64,000 nucleotides of DNA from contig OY744464.1 in assembly GCA_963556145.1 (NCBI GenBank), positions 7,973,508-8,037,507 of the forward strand, in the 5' to 3' direction. The position numbers were made by a program, and so were the translations under genes. Origin of the DNA: Hygrocybe punicea. Taxonomy: Eukaryota; Basidiomycota; Agaricomycetes; Agaricales; Hygrophoraceae. The notes below the pieces were generated by a model. The model saw only the letters and a list, made by a program, of their open reading frames with translations, was not told the origin of the DNA and ran no database searches. Shown here piece after piece: positions 32,605-45,329 of this stretch. The first letter of the stretch is position 1, and each line of letters opens with the position of its first letter.

Positions 32605-33187
32605 CCATCAGGACAGAAGAGGAACCATGAGTGATAAGGTAGACAAGTCAACTTCTGAAAAAAATGTGGTCACTGAGAAGAGAGCTATGGTAGCAGGAAA
32701 CAGGGTTGATTAAAGCCTTGATAAGGGTGGGAATAAAATGTTCATCATTCTTATTAAGAACAAGCACAGTAGCCTTGATAAGGGAATCACATGCTGCCAT
32801 CTTCACATCGGCCTTGGTGTCATAAATGACCTCCACAAGAACTGGGACGATATCGGGCATAAGCCGGGAAGGCTGGACAGGTGCACATTTGACAAGATGG
32901 TTGAGAATCTGCAGTGCTTCAGTTGTGACTTGCCATTTACTCTGGTGGACTGAACTTGGTTGAGAAGAATAGGCAGTGGCACATGGGTTCATTGCTGTAA
33001 CATACTCCTGCACAGCTTCTACAGAACTATCCTGACAGCAGGTACCTTGTTGGCAAATGTCTTGACAAGGACAGCATGGACACCAGAGTCGATGAAAACA
33101 GGCTCCAAAGCTTTCATGACACCATATTTTGTGAGGGATTCATCTCATGCCAATGGCGAGCGAGCTCTCATTTGGGTTGAGGACTGA
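32605..33187 (-). pseudogene. Elongation factor 3 (eEF3) HEAT-repeat fragment
   Basis: Minus-strand translation gives, in order, KYGVMKALEPVFIDSG, VLVKTFANKVPAVR, EYVTAMNPCATA, KWQVTTEALQILNHLV, PSRLMPDIVPVLVEVI, DTKADVKMAACDSLIKAT, FIPTLIKALINP and, after a short intron-like gap, TTFFSEVDLSTLSLMVPLLS. These match the N-terminal HEAT region of fungal elongation factor 3, an ABC-type ATPase of translation. Frame changes and stops occur (TAG after VPAVRIVL near 33027, TGA near 33170, TGA after MVPLLS), and neither the rest of the HEAT array nor the ATPase cassettes follow. It is a partial, dead copy next to LTR element copy 2. A functional eEF3 gene must lie elsewhere. Confidence 0.75.
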
Positions 33188-34850
33188 GTCACAAGGCGTG
33201 AAGTAATTGTCAACTTGTCACTATAGTGGTGGGTCATTTTTGTTGTCCTGTTTAGAGCATGAGCAAGGTGGTGAGATGGTGACAAGGACCTACCTGGGCT
33301 GGAGGGTGGATGTGGACCACCACAACCACCACTGGCATCCCCAAAGTACACATACAGCAAACAAACTGTTAGATATCACCAGAGATAACAAAAAACTTAC
33401 ATTGGGGCTGAAACTGAAGTCCTACCCATAGTCTTGAACCAGTACATAATCTATGGTATGCCATCGGTAACAATCACACTAGAGCCAGAGCTGAGCCTTA
33501 ACTGCACATTGACCAAAGCGTCTAGAGAGTAAGACACGAGAAGGAGTTCAATGAACCTCCTTTTGAGGTTTGCCAACCCAAATTTCGCCTGTTAATATGG
33601 GAGGTACTCAATAGATCATCGAGAACATGTCTGAAGATGGGGTGAAACAATTGTATTGGAGGTGCTGTAGTTTGTATTAGTCTTTTAACATGATATTGTA
33701 GAGGGAATTCTTGTTGATAAATAGTTGGCTGACTCCAATGGTGAGTTCAGGTTTCTAACTTTGAATATAGGTTTATGAATCATCAGAAGACCCATCAGGA
33801 CTATATGTCTGAAAGCATACTAGTTGTCATCACCATCCTTTTCCTCTATTTCTCCCAACTGAACAGTAGAGTGTGAAAGTTGGTCTGGCAAGAGTTTTAG
33901 TACATGACAAAATTGGTGGTAGACCACAGGGTGATAGCGAGTTTGGGAACAAATAAACAACATCATCAGTCTCTTGCATCATCAGGAATGATAAGTCATT
34001 GGCACTCTGAATGAATCTCACCTTCCAATGCAATGCCTACCTGGTAGAAATAATCTAACGTCAATAAAGTTGTTTTATAGTGGGCATATGAACATCACAT
34101 CCTTAGTACTGATGACTAGACCTGGGTATAGAATCGGACCGTCTGAACATAAACAGGTGGAGAAATTATGCCACCCTGAGGCCTCAGTTGGTATTGAAAG
34201 GCCAAACCAGGCAGATGTTGAGAGTGAAGCCATGGATTCAAGCGATCAGGAAATGTAGCACTGGGATCATCCCAAGAATGACCAGGGCAGGTGCTGGCAG
34301 GGGGCATAGGTATTCCCATGATCCCACATATTGAACAGTGGGATGACATTTGCCAGGGCAGGTGGCACATTTCCAAGTGGAAGTGGGCCAACTGAAAGAT
34401 ATACTGCACCAAATCTGGGGGACATGCAAAGGATGACTATGTGAATTTGGGGAAGAATGACACCCATAACTGTGCTTACAAGTTCAATGTCACTTCTGAA
34501 TCTGCCAGCTGTGCTCATCAAAATGGATCCAATAAATGTCATGGGCCACAGTAAGATCTGGCAGAGGATCTATTTGGCAGTGATAAGCTACATGAAAAAA
34601 CTTGCACCCAAACAATGCCAGATCTGAGACTGGGTGCAAGTTTTCAAACACTTCTCACCAACCATACATTTGGCATTCAGAGATGTCTTCTACACTGCAA
34701 ATCCATGGACATCAGAACGGCCAACAAGAATTGCCAGATTGGTCATACGGTCATGTGGGTGCCACATTTACAGCCATTTGCATTGTTTGTGGCAGTTAGA
34801 TGTGGAATTTTGTTCAATAAGAAAAGATAGACTTAGAAAATTTTCATTCT
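33188..34850. other. No recognisable gene
   Basis: Scattered short open frames on both strands (for example 34028-34258 plus and 34440-34830 plus, the latter Cys/His-rich) lack start-to-stop coherence, splice evidence or a recognisable motif. Possibly remains of decayed genes. Confidence 0.3.
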
Positions 34851-35322
34851 GACCACTCCTTGTACCAAGATCCCCCCTTCATGTCTAGAATGCTTGCCCA
34901 AAATGCCTATCAAAGATCCCTCCTAATGTCCAAAATACTTGTCCAAGAACTCCCTCCTTCTCCATAATGCTTGCTCAAAATACTTGCTGCAGGTCCCTCT
35001 CCTAACCCCCAATGCTTGCTTCAAATACTGCTCAAACACACCCAAGATTGTCTAATAACTTTGCCTAAGGTCTCCCTTCCAGTCTAAAATGCTAGTCCAC
35101 AATACTTGTCCAAGATCTCTTCTGGGTTCAAAACTTTGCCCAAAATGGTTGCTCAAGGTCCTCCTGATTGTCCAATAATCTTGACCAAGAACTCTCTTCT
35201 CATTCACAATTGCCCTATAACCTTGCCCAATAACCTTGTCCAAGATCTCTGTCCTTTTCCATAATGGTTGCTCAAGACTTGCCTAAGGTCCTTGTCCTTG
35301 TCCTTGTCCTTGTCCTTGTCCT
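34851..35322. repeat. Degenerate minisatellite ending in (GTCCTT)n
   Basis: Repeating CTTG(T/C)CCAA, AATGCTTGC and CAAGATC-type words with a loose ~60-bp period fill 34860-35280. The array ends in about six perfect GTCCTT units (35288-35322). Confidence 0.7.
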
Positions 35323-35489
35323 GGATTCCACCCTGGAATCCAAGGAGTATATTATTAGGGATGACACCGACCACGACGATGACCAACATGACAAAGGATC
35401 CTCTCTCCATCCCCATCGCTTCCAGCCCCCATTCATCTCCCTCTACCTCTCCACTCCCATTCCTGTTGTCATCTCATTGCTCTCTTTCT

Positions 35490-36150
35490 CGCCATCATGT
35501 GGGAAGCCTGAATCACGGCAATTATTAATAATGGTGACTCAGTGGTTTTTTTCTTGTACTGGGACGATCACTGACCACGAACTATAGGGTTATTCATGAC
35601 CCTGGAGTGTGTCGATTATGCCACCATGACTGGATGGCTTCCTATGTGCCTGGTAGCCATCGACGGATGCCAATCACCTTTCCAGGGAGTGAAGGGTTTT
35701 TTATTTCTCATTATTGACAAAAATCAGAGCGAGTCAATTAATTTCTGTAGGCTGCTCAGCCTATGGATGGGTGCATGTAAAAGCACTATGAGCGTGACTC
35801 ATTTCTCTTGCTGATCATTGTCTGTGGGAATCCTAAATCGCGACAATTAATGGTGACTTGGTGGTTTTTTTGTTGTACTGGTCGGGAAGATCGCTGACCA
35901 CCTTACCACAAACTATAGGGTTATGCATGACCCTGGAGTGTGCTGATTAAGTTGTCGTGACTTGATGGTCACTTCCCATTTGCCTGGTCGCCATTGAAGG
36001 ACACCGAGGATTCTCAATCTTGGAGTGAGTCAACCAGGTCACTGTGAATCTGTGATTGTCTGTGGTGTAATGTGGGTTTTTTTATGTCTCATTGTTGGCG
36101 AAAATGGGAGCGAGTCAGTTAATTGGCTATGAGCCAGTGACATTATTCTT
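35490..36150. repeat. ~325-bp tandem duplication
   Basis: The first unit (about 35490-35815) and the second (about 35820-36150) share GTGGGAA.CCT.AATC, GGTGACT.(A/G)GTGGTTTTTTT, AACTATAGGGTTAT.CATG, CCTGGAGTGTG and GAGCGAGTCA.TTAATT. Divergence is moderate. Confidence 0.75.
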
Positions 36151-36249
36151 TCTGGAAGCGTTACTGCCCACCTATATCATACACATCGCAAGGACAAGTT
36201 TGCAAAGCTCGCAAAGCTCGCAAGTTATGCACTGTCCTACCGGCCAACG

Positions 36250-37816
36250 ATGTCATTGACACGAGAATCTCCAAATGGTGCAAAGCGTAAGTCCACTACT
36301 GTGCCCCAACCGCCATCAAGAGTCGCAGGAGATGTGAGTTCCCGTTCATTCTTGCTCGACGGTGCCTGATGAGCTCACCCAGATACTGCCGTGATTGTGA
36401 ATCTCATTATACCAACAAACAGTCACACCATGCTCTTTGTGGGAAGAAGGAAGTTAATTGTGTTTACCCGGCTCTTTTGGTGGGCTGTCAGCCAGAAACT
36501 ATTGTTGTGCACTGAGTACAAGGCATGTTTTGTTGCATTCAATGCGACAAAACGTTGAAGAAGGACCAGAATATGAAGGTGCTTGGCTTCTTTCTTTTTT
36601 CCCCAAGTACAGAGTAACAGACTACTTGTGGATGACTTGTGGACTCATCAGGAACACGCACAGTGATGCAATAGTTCGGTGAGTGACTGCTCATGCGGTG
36701 TTTGGGGGTATTCATCACTAGTCTGGGCAGCATGCTAGCACCAGCACTGGCAGAACAAATGATGCTATCGAACATGTCACAAATGTGGGGGATACCCACA
36801 CCGTTCCAGCAGATGGGCCACAGGCTGCACCCAGGGGCACAGGCATGATGTTTGTCCAACATGCATTGAACGTGGCAAATACTCGCTCTGAAGTGGAGAA
36901 TACCCCAGAAGATTCACTCTCTTTGTCTTGACTGTCTGTCGCAGGTGGTGGTTCCAGAGGGCAAGATTTTGCATCTGTTGCAACTTTGAGCAGTGCCTGG
37001 AATGCCTCAAGCACATTGCTGCATCCAACTCTTCCAAACGAATATGAGGCATAGATTCATGCAGGCAAAGAGTCGATCGTAGACAACCCTCTCCTGCTAC
37101 CTACTCCATACATCGTGAATACAAAACATGAGTATTTGATCTGTGTTGATTGCAAGCATGCTGTGGATCCGCAGAGTGCAGTGACTCACGTCCATCAATT
37201 GCACCGGCATTGCAGGCCCCCACGGACATTGGTGGCGTAGCTTGAGAGAAGTTATCCAGGACTCCGAGCTGAAAAAATAGTGCCCAACGATCAGCAACTG
37301 GTCTTCGGTTTGGCTGTGCCTACGGATAAATATGTGGTGTGCACGTGTTGTCAACACAGATATGCAAACATCGTGTCTTGGTGCAGGCATTCTTGCGAAA
37401 GGCCCAAGGCAGACCTGAACAGTCAACCTCCTCATTTCACGTCACACGTGCAGACATTTTTTCGCAGAAACAAGATCTGCTATTTTCCCATCAGAACGCC
37501 CAGTGCGGAGGAAGATGGTGTCATTGCGGATGACGACTTCGAGTTGTTCAAATCTCAATATTTGCATGTCGACGATGAAGGGATTGAAGTTGAATACTAT
37601 CGCGAGTTGAATCAATTCCTATCGAAAGAAGGTTGGCTTTCACATGTCACTGGCTACTTGTTATCAGAACTTTCCTCTCTCATCTCTCTTCCTGGACGTG
37701 ATGACACACTGTCACTGATCGCGAATGAGGTGTTCAAGCTCATGTCCAATATTCAGAACATCATCGGACAGGCTGGATTTCATGTTCGGCGGTTACTCGG
37801 CAGACAGCCATCATGA
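36250..37816 (+). pseudogene. OrsD-like zinc-binding protein gene with stops
   Basis: Plus strand. Upstream cysteine-rich stretch at ~36320-36570 (RRCEFPFILARRC, YCRDCESHY, CCIQCDKTLKKDQ). The main part from ~37080 has YLICVDCKHAVDPQSAVTHV and HRHC, then after TAG 37238-37240 LERSYPGLRAEKIV, VCTCCQHRYANIVSWCRHSC and the long tail to 37816. A CxxC...H...H arrangement with a second CxxC...H...C resembles the OrsD-like (PF12013-type) zinc region of fungal proteins. Function unknown; such regions often accompany helicase-like genes. The 5' exon structure is unresolved (ATG 36250 is a candidate) and additional stops lie near 36515 and 36929. It converges on the helicase gene, 117 bp apart. Confidence 0.55.
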
Positions 37817-37933
37817 GTGTTCTTTTTCAATGACTGAGCATGGTTCACATGACTCAACTTGTTTTGTTTGCAGTAACAAGTAAGTCCTCAGATCTCAGAG
37901 GTTGTCCACTCTGCGATGCTGATAAACATCTAG

Positions 37934-40900
37934 TCACGGTCCTGCTACCCCATCACCGAATTTCACAATTCGAGGGCGGATCTGCCAAGGGCGAGGGGGC
38001 AAAGCAGGGAGGGCAGAATCAGCATGGGCTCGCTTCTGCTGGGGTGGGGGCATTGCGCTCTCGATTGGTGACATCAGCAAGGGGAAGTTGGACTCGAAAT
38101 CTACAATCAGGCTTTCTGGTTGAACGTCCAGTTGAACGTCTGGTATGTCAATGTATTCCAATTCTTCACTGGAATGCCAGGAAGTGTCGCTTGGCATCAG
38201 CGAAGTCGGAGGTATTCTTGCGCCCACTTCAACGTCAGGAGCTAAGTGGGTCGAGTGTTGTAATGCCGTCAAGTCGAGCGGTGTTGGTGGACATTGAAGT
38301 TCCTCTGTTCCAACTTCGCTTCCTTTGTCAGGTTCTGCACCCACTGCGGAGCTTCCAATGCTGTGTAGCGAACCATCAGACTCTTCTGCCATGTCATTGA
38401 TGAAGAGGCAACTGGGTTGCTGCCCCCACTGCTGCGCTGACCCCCGCAATGGGCGAGTTAAGGGCCGCTCTGCCTCAACGTAAGCAGCTCGCACTTTACC
38501 TTTGGCCTTTCTCAACCCCTTGAAATCCTTGCCTGACCACTTGCAAACAGGTGTCACCTCTCCTTCTGACAGGTTCTCGCTGAACTCTTCATCGGGCAGA
38601 CCACCGTTGATCAGACACTCCATCAATTCTAAGAGATAGTCGGTGCTGGACTGGTTACGAAGTGACGGTCCGACTCACTGTAATGACTGCTGTCCTTCTT
38701 GAAGAAGGTGTCGAGCATGACCCTTGGCGAGCCCTTGATCAATCATGATAACGTCGATGGTGCCAAGTGCGACCATTACGATGACCAGGACTGGTCTTGT
38801 TTGTCCCCGCTGATGGAACCTGCCAACAACTTGTTCCAACTGAAGTTTTGTCCATGACAAATCCTATGGATAGCTTTCCGATCAATGCTAAAAAGGCGGC
38901 ACAGTTGGATCAAACTCACAAAGAAAATAATGATGCTGATTTCGATGATGTTGTGGCCCTGCACCCCGACCAAGGAGAGGAGGAGCACCCTTACAAGGGT
39001 CCCTCTCTTGAACCGCTCCAAGATCTTCGCCCACTCCTCTGCAGACTGGGTGCCGTTGTACATCTCGCAAGAGATCCTGTGCAGTGCAAACACCTAAATT
39101 GGGGCATCAGATGGAAACTCATTACTCATTGCACACCGTTGAGTTACTCACACTTGCGATGAGGTCGACCATCAGTGGGAACTGATGGTAAACCGCGATT
39201 TTCCTCATCCTTGGTGGCTCAGACCCAGGAGCCACATAGGCCCTCAGCAGGAAGTCGACTGTCAAACCATCTGTGGAGAAGGTCGGGGGCTCGTTATCAT
39301 CGTGGTCCAGGTGGTGTAGGAGCATGTCAACCAACAGTTGGAGTTTGGTTCCGCGCTTCTTGTCCCACTTCTTCATGTCCTTGATCGGTTGCCAACTTTT
39401 CGCGTCCTTGTCCTTGTGTTTCAAGGCCTTGTCCTTTTGCTTCCCAAATGGATATGCGACTGCTAGCCTGTAGTGAATGTAGAAGCTCTGCTCAGCCAAT
39501 AATTAGTGTGCCATGGCGGTGCGACGGAGTAAGTACTTACTTCACTGAGGTTAGATTTTCCTTTTGTCCTATATGAAGGTTTGTTAGTTTGCCGCCCCCT
39601 TGCAAACCATGAGTAAGCCTCTACATACTTCTCAACGATGTCATCGATGTGACTTTGGATCTTCGCCAACTCCCTTCACCTCAGCTGACAAATTGCTACA
39701 ACGGTTTGGAGGGGCAGCAGATCAGCGTTGATCCACTTCTGGTCCCAAGTGACAGAGGACCCCGTGTGGCGGATGAGGTGTTGTCCGTACCGTCATTGGA
39801 TTTCCTGCACCCATTCAGTGAGGATGGACTTCAAATCTTGATAAGGGTCGACCTCGTCGGAGGTGTCGATGCCATGGAGGTTTTGGATGGTCAACATCTG
39901 ACCGACAGCCCTGTCATCTTCTGACACCTGCCTCTTGGCTTGGCCGATCCATCGCAACCAAGCCCAGTCAGAGTCGTCTCCCAGGTGGCCCATGAAGCTT
40001 TCAATGCCAAGGTAGTGAGCGAGGTGGCACAGATCCTGTAGTGGCGATGATGCATTAGTAACCCAAATGCAAAGGAAAATTGACTTACAATGGGGCTTGT
40101 CCATAGGGGGGTTGCAGTGGCAAGTAGAACGACGGAGGCTTGGTGGGTCAGGGACAATTGCCCATCGAAGCCAGGGCCTGGGTTGCGAAAATCGTGGGCT
40201 TCGTCCACGATCAAGACGCACCACTTGCATCGCCATAATGTTTGGGTGGAGGTCATACTGTCTACATCAGACTTCTCTATGCATGGATCTGACATTGCCT
40301 GATGGGGCCTGGGTTTTTTCATAGTCTGAAGCACCAGCACCGCTTGCTTGCAAAGCATCTACATTCAAAGATAATCTTTACAGCTCTGACCACTGACATT
40401 TGAACAGACGACTTACTGACTGTGACACAATGACAATCCTGCGAATTGCCGGTTGGTGTGAATCCACATAAGGGCTTCCGTTTTTCCAAAAACTGCCCCA
40501 CTCCTTGGCCGCAGTGGGATATTGAAATATGTCGACGGAGTGGCACTTGAAAAACCTGCGGATTTCATAGAACGCCTGCATGACCAGGGAATTCGGCACG
40601 CAAACAAGGTGAGGAAGGTCAGGCACCAGACCCAACCCTGCAAAGTATGGACGGTCAACTGAACAACGGTCAGGGAAGACGCTATAGATGTGGAGAGTAA
40701 CAACACTGACCAAGAATGGGTGGCCTTGGGTGACCCTGGTGCTCGGAGGCCCACACTTCCATCACGAGCGCAGCAAATGCCCAATATTGGACCATTTTGC
40801 CAAGACCGACTGCATCCACCAGCAGCATTCGAGGAAGTCGCAATGGCAGAACGATTGGGGTCTTGGTGAACAGTTGTTCCACTTGTCCTGCGACAGAGCA

Positions 40901-42214
40901 TTGTTTATGCCATGACAAGCAGAGAATTTCGAAGTCAGGGTGGTGTAGGGCGAACGCTTGGGCAGACAAGCTGAGATCTGCACTGTGCCCTGCTTCTTTG
41001 AACTTGGCCTGCAGTTCCAGGGACCACTGCCAAGTGGGGACCTCCGACAGCCTTTGGACAGGGGCGAAGACGGTGGGCCGCTGGTTGGAAAAACCAAGGC
41101 ATAAATCCAGGTCAGTCTCTGAAAGCGCGATGAACTTTTCGACACCCAGGTCTGGGGTCGCCACCCATATCTCAGCTAAACTGATGTTCAGTGCCATCCA
41201 TGGCACTTCATCCTGACTTCAAGTCGAAGTACTGGATGTACATCACCCAAATTTCCACCACCTCTGCCTCGGAAGCTAACTCGGCCCTCAGTTTTTGGGC
41301 TTTGCCCCAACTGTGTTCTCCTGGGCACATGACTAGTCAGTTAGGACCACTTTGACGAAGTCAACACAGCAAACTTGCCTGCAGGCCCTGTGTGTTGTCT
41401 TGCTGGCTCCTGCCCCAACTGGAACATTAAGCCCTCCAAGAGAGCTTCTGTCTCCACCACTCCGTTTTTGCCATCATGAGAGTTGGGCGACCATTCCACA
41501 CCATTCCGCAAGGCTTGGAGCGCCTCCATCACTTGCCAGATGCACTTCGCCGTCATCTCTTCCTCCAGAGCTGTGAAGACCATTAGTCATCTGTTGGGCA
41601 CTCCCACAGCATCATGCACCTGTCCTTGCCTCCAATAGGGCAGCCTTCTTTTGCCGCAATGTGGACATCTCTTGCTTCCTCGCCTTCCACAGTTGCTCCC
41701 AGGTGTGGTGCAGAAGGACTTCAAAGCAGTCATGGAAGTGTTGCTGCAGATGGCCATGCAGCAGGCACCGTTCTCTGAATGCCGCTCTCATCACTGGAAG
41801 CCTGATCTCACCACTCACTGTCACTGTCAGTGGGAAGTAATCGGCATCAGCCTGCAGGATCTGTTTCAGGTGAGCATCATGCGCAACCAGAACGTCATCG
41901 ATGCGCTTGTTTAACCTCCATGTTACCTTGGATTGGAACCAAGTGTGGTAAGCCTTGTGGCTGATCGTTTCCTGGCCACCTTCATATGAGCCCTGGATGA
42001 ATGCCTTCTGCTTGTTGCCTTTGATGAGGCGTGCTGCAGCAAAAAATGTGGCGATGTTGCGGCGATTGGAGGGTTGGACAACCGTTGCGTCAAGTTCGCC
42101 ATCAAACATGGAGGGAGAGAGCCTATACAGCGATTGCATGTCTTGATCGATAAGGATGTTAGCCTCATGAAGAAGGGCTATCGTGGTGGCAGTGGAAGTT
42201 TTGATGGAGGGCAT
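37934..42214 (-). pseudogene. SNF2-type helicase gene, 11 exons, two premature TGA
   Basis: Model: 42214-41620, 41570-41379, 41332-41262, 41212-40711, 40637-40417, 40358-40089, 40035-39541, 39490-39152, 39093-38920, 38863-38679, 38645-37934; 3756 nt, 1252 codons, all phases consistent. Introns are GT-AG except 41378-41333 (GC-AG); the last is only 33 nt. Motifs: Walker A-like VDAVGLGKMVQ (Met replaces the usual Thr), DEAH in VLIVDEAHDFRNPG, LLATATPL (motif III), RVLLLSLVGVQGHN (motif V), EQVVGRFHQRGQTRPV (motif VI). This is an SNF2/DEAH helicase-like ATPase acting on DNA or chromatin, as inferred from family. TGA codons at 39795-39793 and 39678-39676 interrupt exon 7. With the Thr-to-Met change it is probably dead. 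The start may lie further upstream. Confidence 0.82.
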
Positions 42215-42605
42215 GATTCAGTCTTGTTAATTAGTTTGAGCTGTGATATAAGTATGGGTTCTGGTTGTGGTTGCGGTCGCTCTGCCAAGTCAACTTTATA
42301 TGTTTCTTCTGTGACAGGGCAACCGAAGATGCTCCGATCAGCCAATCTATTATTGAACAACCAATTGTATGTACCGCACCATTCTCCATCATTGTTCAAT
42401 CACTTGTGCAGCCAAACATTGGCAAATTTCAGTCAGATCACGCTACCTTGTGATCCAAACAATGCTACAAACGACGGCACAAGCCGGTGTCTAACACAAG
42501 CCACCTACCTTGGCTGTCATGGAGTTCAACTGGTGCGGCACTGCAATATGGGTTTGTGTCTGACCCATTGTTCCATGCGAATCAGCAGAGTCAACACATG
42601 CATGT

Positions 42606-42865
42606 TTTTGTGCTGAGCGGACAAAAAACGCCAGCGGCCGTTGTACACATTGTGTGCAGAGCAGACAATGAGGCAAGCAGCCATTGCACACATGTTGTGT
42701 GCAGAGCAGACAATGAGGCAAGCAGCCATTGCACACATGTTGTGTGCGGAGCAGACAATGAGGCAAGCAGCTGTTGTGCACATGTTGTGTGCAGAGTGGA
42801 CAAACAGGCAAGTGGCCATTGTACAAATGTTGTGTACTGAGCGGATAATCGGGCAAGCTTCGGCA
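42606..42865. repeat. 45-bp minisatellite, five units
   Basis: The unit GCAGAGCAGACAATGAGGCA... is 45 bp, so it encodes a 15-residue repeat (CAEQTMRQAAIAHML) in the plus-strand frame. The first three units are nearly identical; the last two diverge. Confidence 0.9.
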
Positions 42866-45321
42866 ATTGTTCCGTGCATGGAAGCAAACATCGGCCAGCT
42901 CTGGTATTTATTGGTCAACATCAACCTCACCACAAAGTTTTATCCCCCAACCAAGCAACCCATAGACGTTCCACAAGAAGCCGTCTCCATCCACGAGTTC
43001 AACAACCGCTGCCACGCCATCATGGAAGCCGAGGAGGAGAACGACGTTGTTAACTACGTTCACCTCGCCATTCTAGCTGTCACCAGTTACAACCCCATCG
43101 ACCAAGTACAACTAATCCCCAACCCGGGGTTCAATGCTTTCAACCCCACAGAGAGGCGTCCAACGTTTGTGTGCAACTATGACTCGGTCTTGGGATTTAC
43201 CCTGAGGTGTCCTGTGTTGGGGAAAAACATATATGTTTTTCCTGTCTCCAACCCAGCTGACATCCTTCGCAAGTCACTTCACGTCAAGGTGGCCTTCCAA
43301 TTGAACAACAGCAGAGAGGTCAATGTTTTAACATGGTGTAACCCACAACAACGAGCATTGCACTGACTCCCACCTCAGCCCACGAAGATGAAGCCACATG
43401 TAATTCCTAATATGGGATTTGCCCATGTTCAGGAACAGTTCCTTCTAAGGATCTTCTTCCCGAGATTGTACACTGTGGACCGAACCTACGTCACCCTAAC
43501 CAAAACGGAGCAATCGGCAGTGTACGATGATGGCCTCCACCCAGCGATCGAACAGGTCAATGCAGAGAACTTGATGAACTGGCCACCTAACCACGAGGCA
43601 AACCTTTGGCGCTCCAAAAATCACCGAACTGGTCATCAGTATGGGACAAGGCCAATCGCGGCCTCTGACATGGCGGCCTTCTGTTTGGCATTCCGTGCCA
43701 ATCTGGGCAACCATCATCCTTGGGCGAAGGACATGGTCTTTATGACACAAATCCAAGGAGTGAAGGAAGCACACCAACATCATCCAGTCAATGCGGACAC
43801 CTACCTGTGCCGCATCCTTAACAGGGTAGATACCTCCAGGGGTGTTTGGTTCATTGACATTGGTTTCAAGGTCTCGGAGCGAGGTCGTGTCTATCAATGG
43901 AGGGCCGATGCCCATTGGTGAATCATTCAAGAAGTCACAGGGCTTAGCGAACATCTCAGTCAGAGGGCGGCCAACCCCACCAACTGGGGTTACGGTCAGG
44001 ACATCAGCACTCACCTCCTAGATCTTTGTGGGTGCTGGCTCACATTGGCCTCTGACAGTCCCTTCAAAGTGTGCTACCTCCAACTGTACCACATGGAGAA
44101 GCAGCTGACGTATCATCACAAGGGCTATCACCATGCCAAGCACATAACACGCGCGATGGCCATGGATAAACGGTCCAATTACATGGAGGACATGGTCGGT
44201 GCGTTCCAAGCCGCTCCTAAAAACATGGACAGCACTGCTCGCATTGAACTTTGAGTCCTGTTGCAATTCGCAACTGCCGTCATGCCTCTCATCAGCAACA
44301 CCATGCTGAGTGTGTGTCTGGCAACGTTTGAGTGGGAGAACTGGTGGTCAGTTCTAGATCTCATTTCACGCTTCACATGAATGCTGACTGGCTGTTTCAT
44401 TGTCTGCACAGGGGCTGGAAGGTAATTCGGACATTGGGCATCACTCAGCTGCTCCAGCTTCAACAGAATGAGGCCCCCAAGCTGCAGTTCAGGCCTGACA
44501 CACTGCAGCTCACTGCAGGTCTTGTCTGGCTTCTCAATGGGTTGAACAACAGACCGGCAGATGAACAGCACAATCGCGACCTCATGTGTGTGATCCTGCT
44601 GATGACAGCAGACTGACACTCCAGTAGACTTATGATACGACCATCGAACAGAGTAAGGGAGGGAGAAGAGTTGCCTTACTGTCCATATGGGGCCATATTC
44701 TTGTGCACCATGTCCCTTCCCCCTGTCTCCGACATGCCAAGGCTGATGAGGGGTCGGACCCTCAATTCTGTCAGCTTCCGGATGTTCTTCAAAAGCAAAT
44801 ATCACGACTACTACAAAAAGAACATCACCACTGGAATAGCAAGCAGGGATGCCATTCCGAACCACATTCCAACCTAAAATGGCCTGACTTTGCCAGCCAT
44901 GGTTGATGCCAAGCCAGAATGGCCAGAGTTCTCCGCCTTGGATTTCCACATCAATCCACCAGGTGTAGACTTGGGAGCAGACCTGGACCCCGACGATGTG
45001 ATGCCAGAAGAGGAAGCGGCCCTGGCAGTGGAGGTTGTGGCGGTCTTGTGGCAGCAATTTTTGACAGACCTGCTGCAGAAGTATGGGAATCTTAGGTTGG
45101 GCACAGGATCCAGCCAGCAGTCACATTGTCAGCTCACCGCCACACAACGCGCAAGGGTTACTGATGCCACCTACCAAGACGTCAACCTTGCACTCATCTT
45201 TTACCAAGTGCAGTGGAAGCTGGTCATGAGGGACGAATTGAGTGTGCTCTTTGCCCTGTATTTCCCGAAGAAGGGAGTCCTCAAGCCCACCAATTGCCAG
45301 CACTTCTGCGGCATGCACTAA
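42866..45321 (+). pseudogene. Hypothetical lineage-specific gene, multi-block
   Basis: Plus-strand coding blocks: 42866-43366 (LVNINLTTKFYPPTKQP, NYDSVLGFTLRCPVLGKNIY), 43388-43921 (QEQFLLRIFFPRLY, GTRPIAASDMAAFCLAFRAN, FIDIGFKVSERGRVYQWRAD), 44045-44254, 44332-44616 (ADWLFHCLHRGWKVIR), 44632-44877 and 44898-45321 (WPEFSALDFHINPPGVDLGA, FYQVQWKLVMRDELSVL). Quality of these blocks is high and they lie in one order, so one large gene of roughly 700-800 codons is likely, but in-frame stops at 43364, 43919, 44252 and 44875 separate them. Some could be introns. The first block is continuous with the 45-bp minisatellite upstream. No family recognised. Confidence 0.55.
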
Positions 45322-45329
45322 TATTCGGA

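Noticed and set aside
42606..42865. CRISPR-like array of evenly spaced repeats
   Set aside because: There are no unique spacers; the whole 45-bp unit repeats, in a eukaryotic genome with no cas genes.
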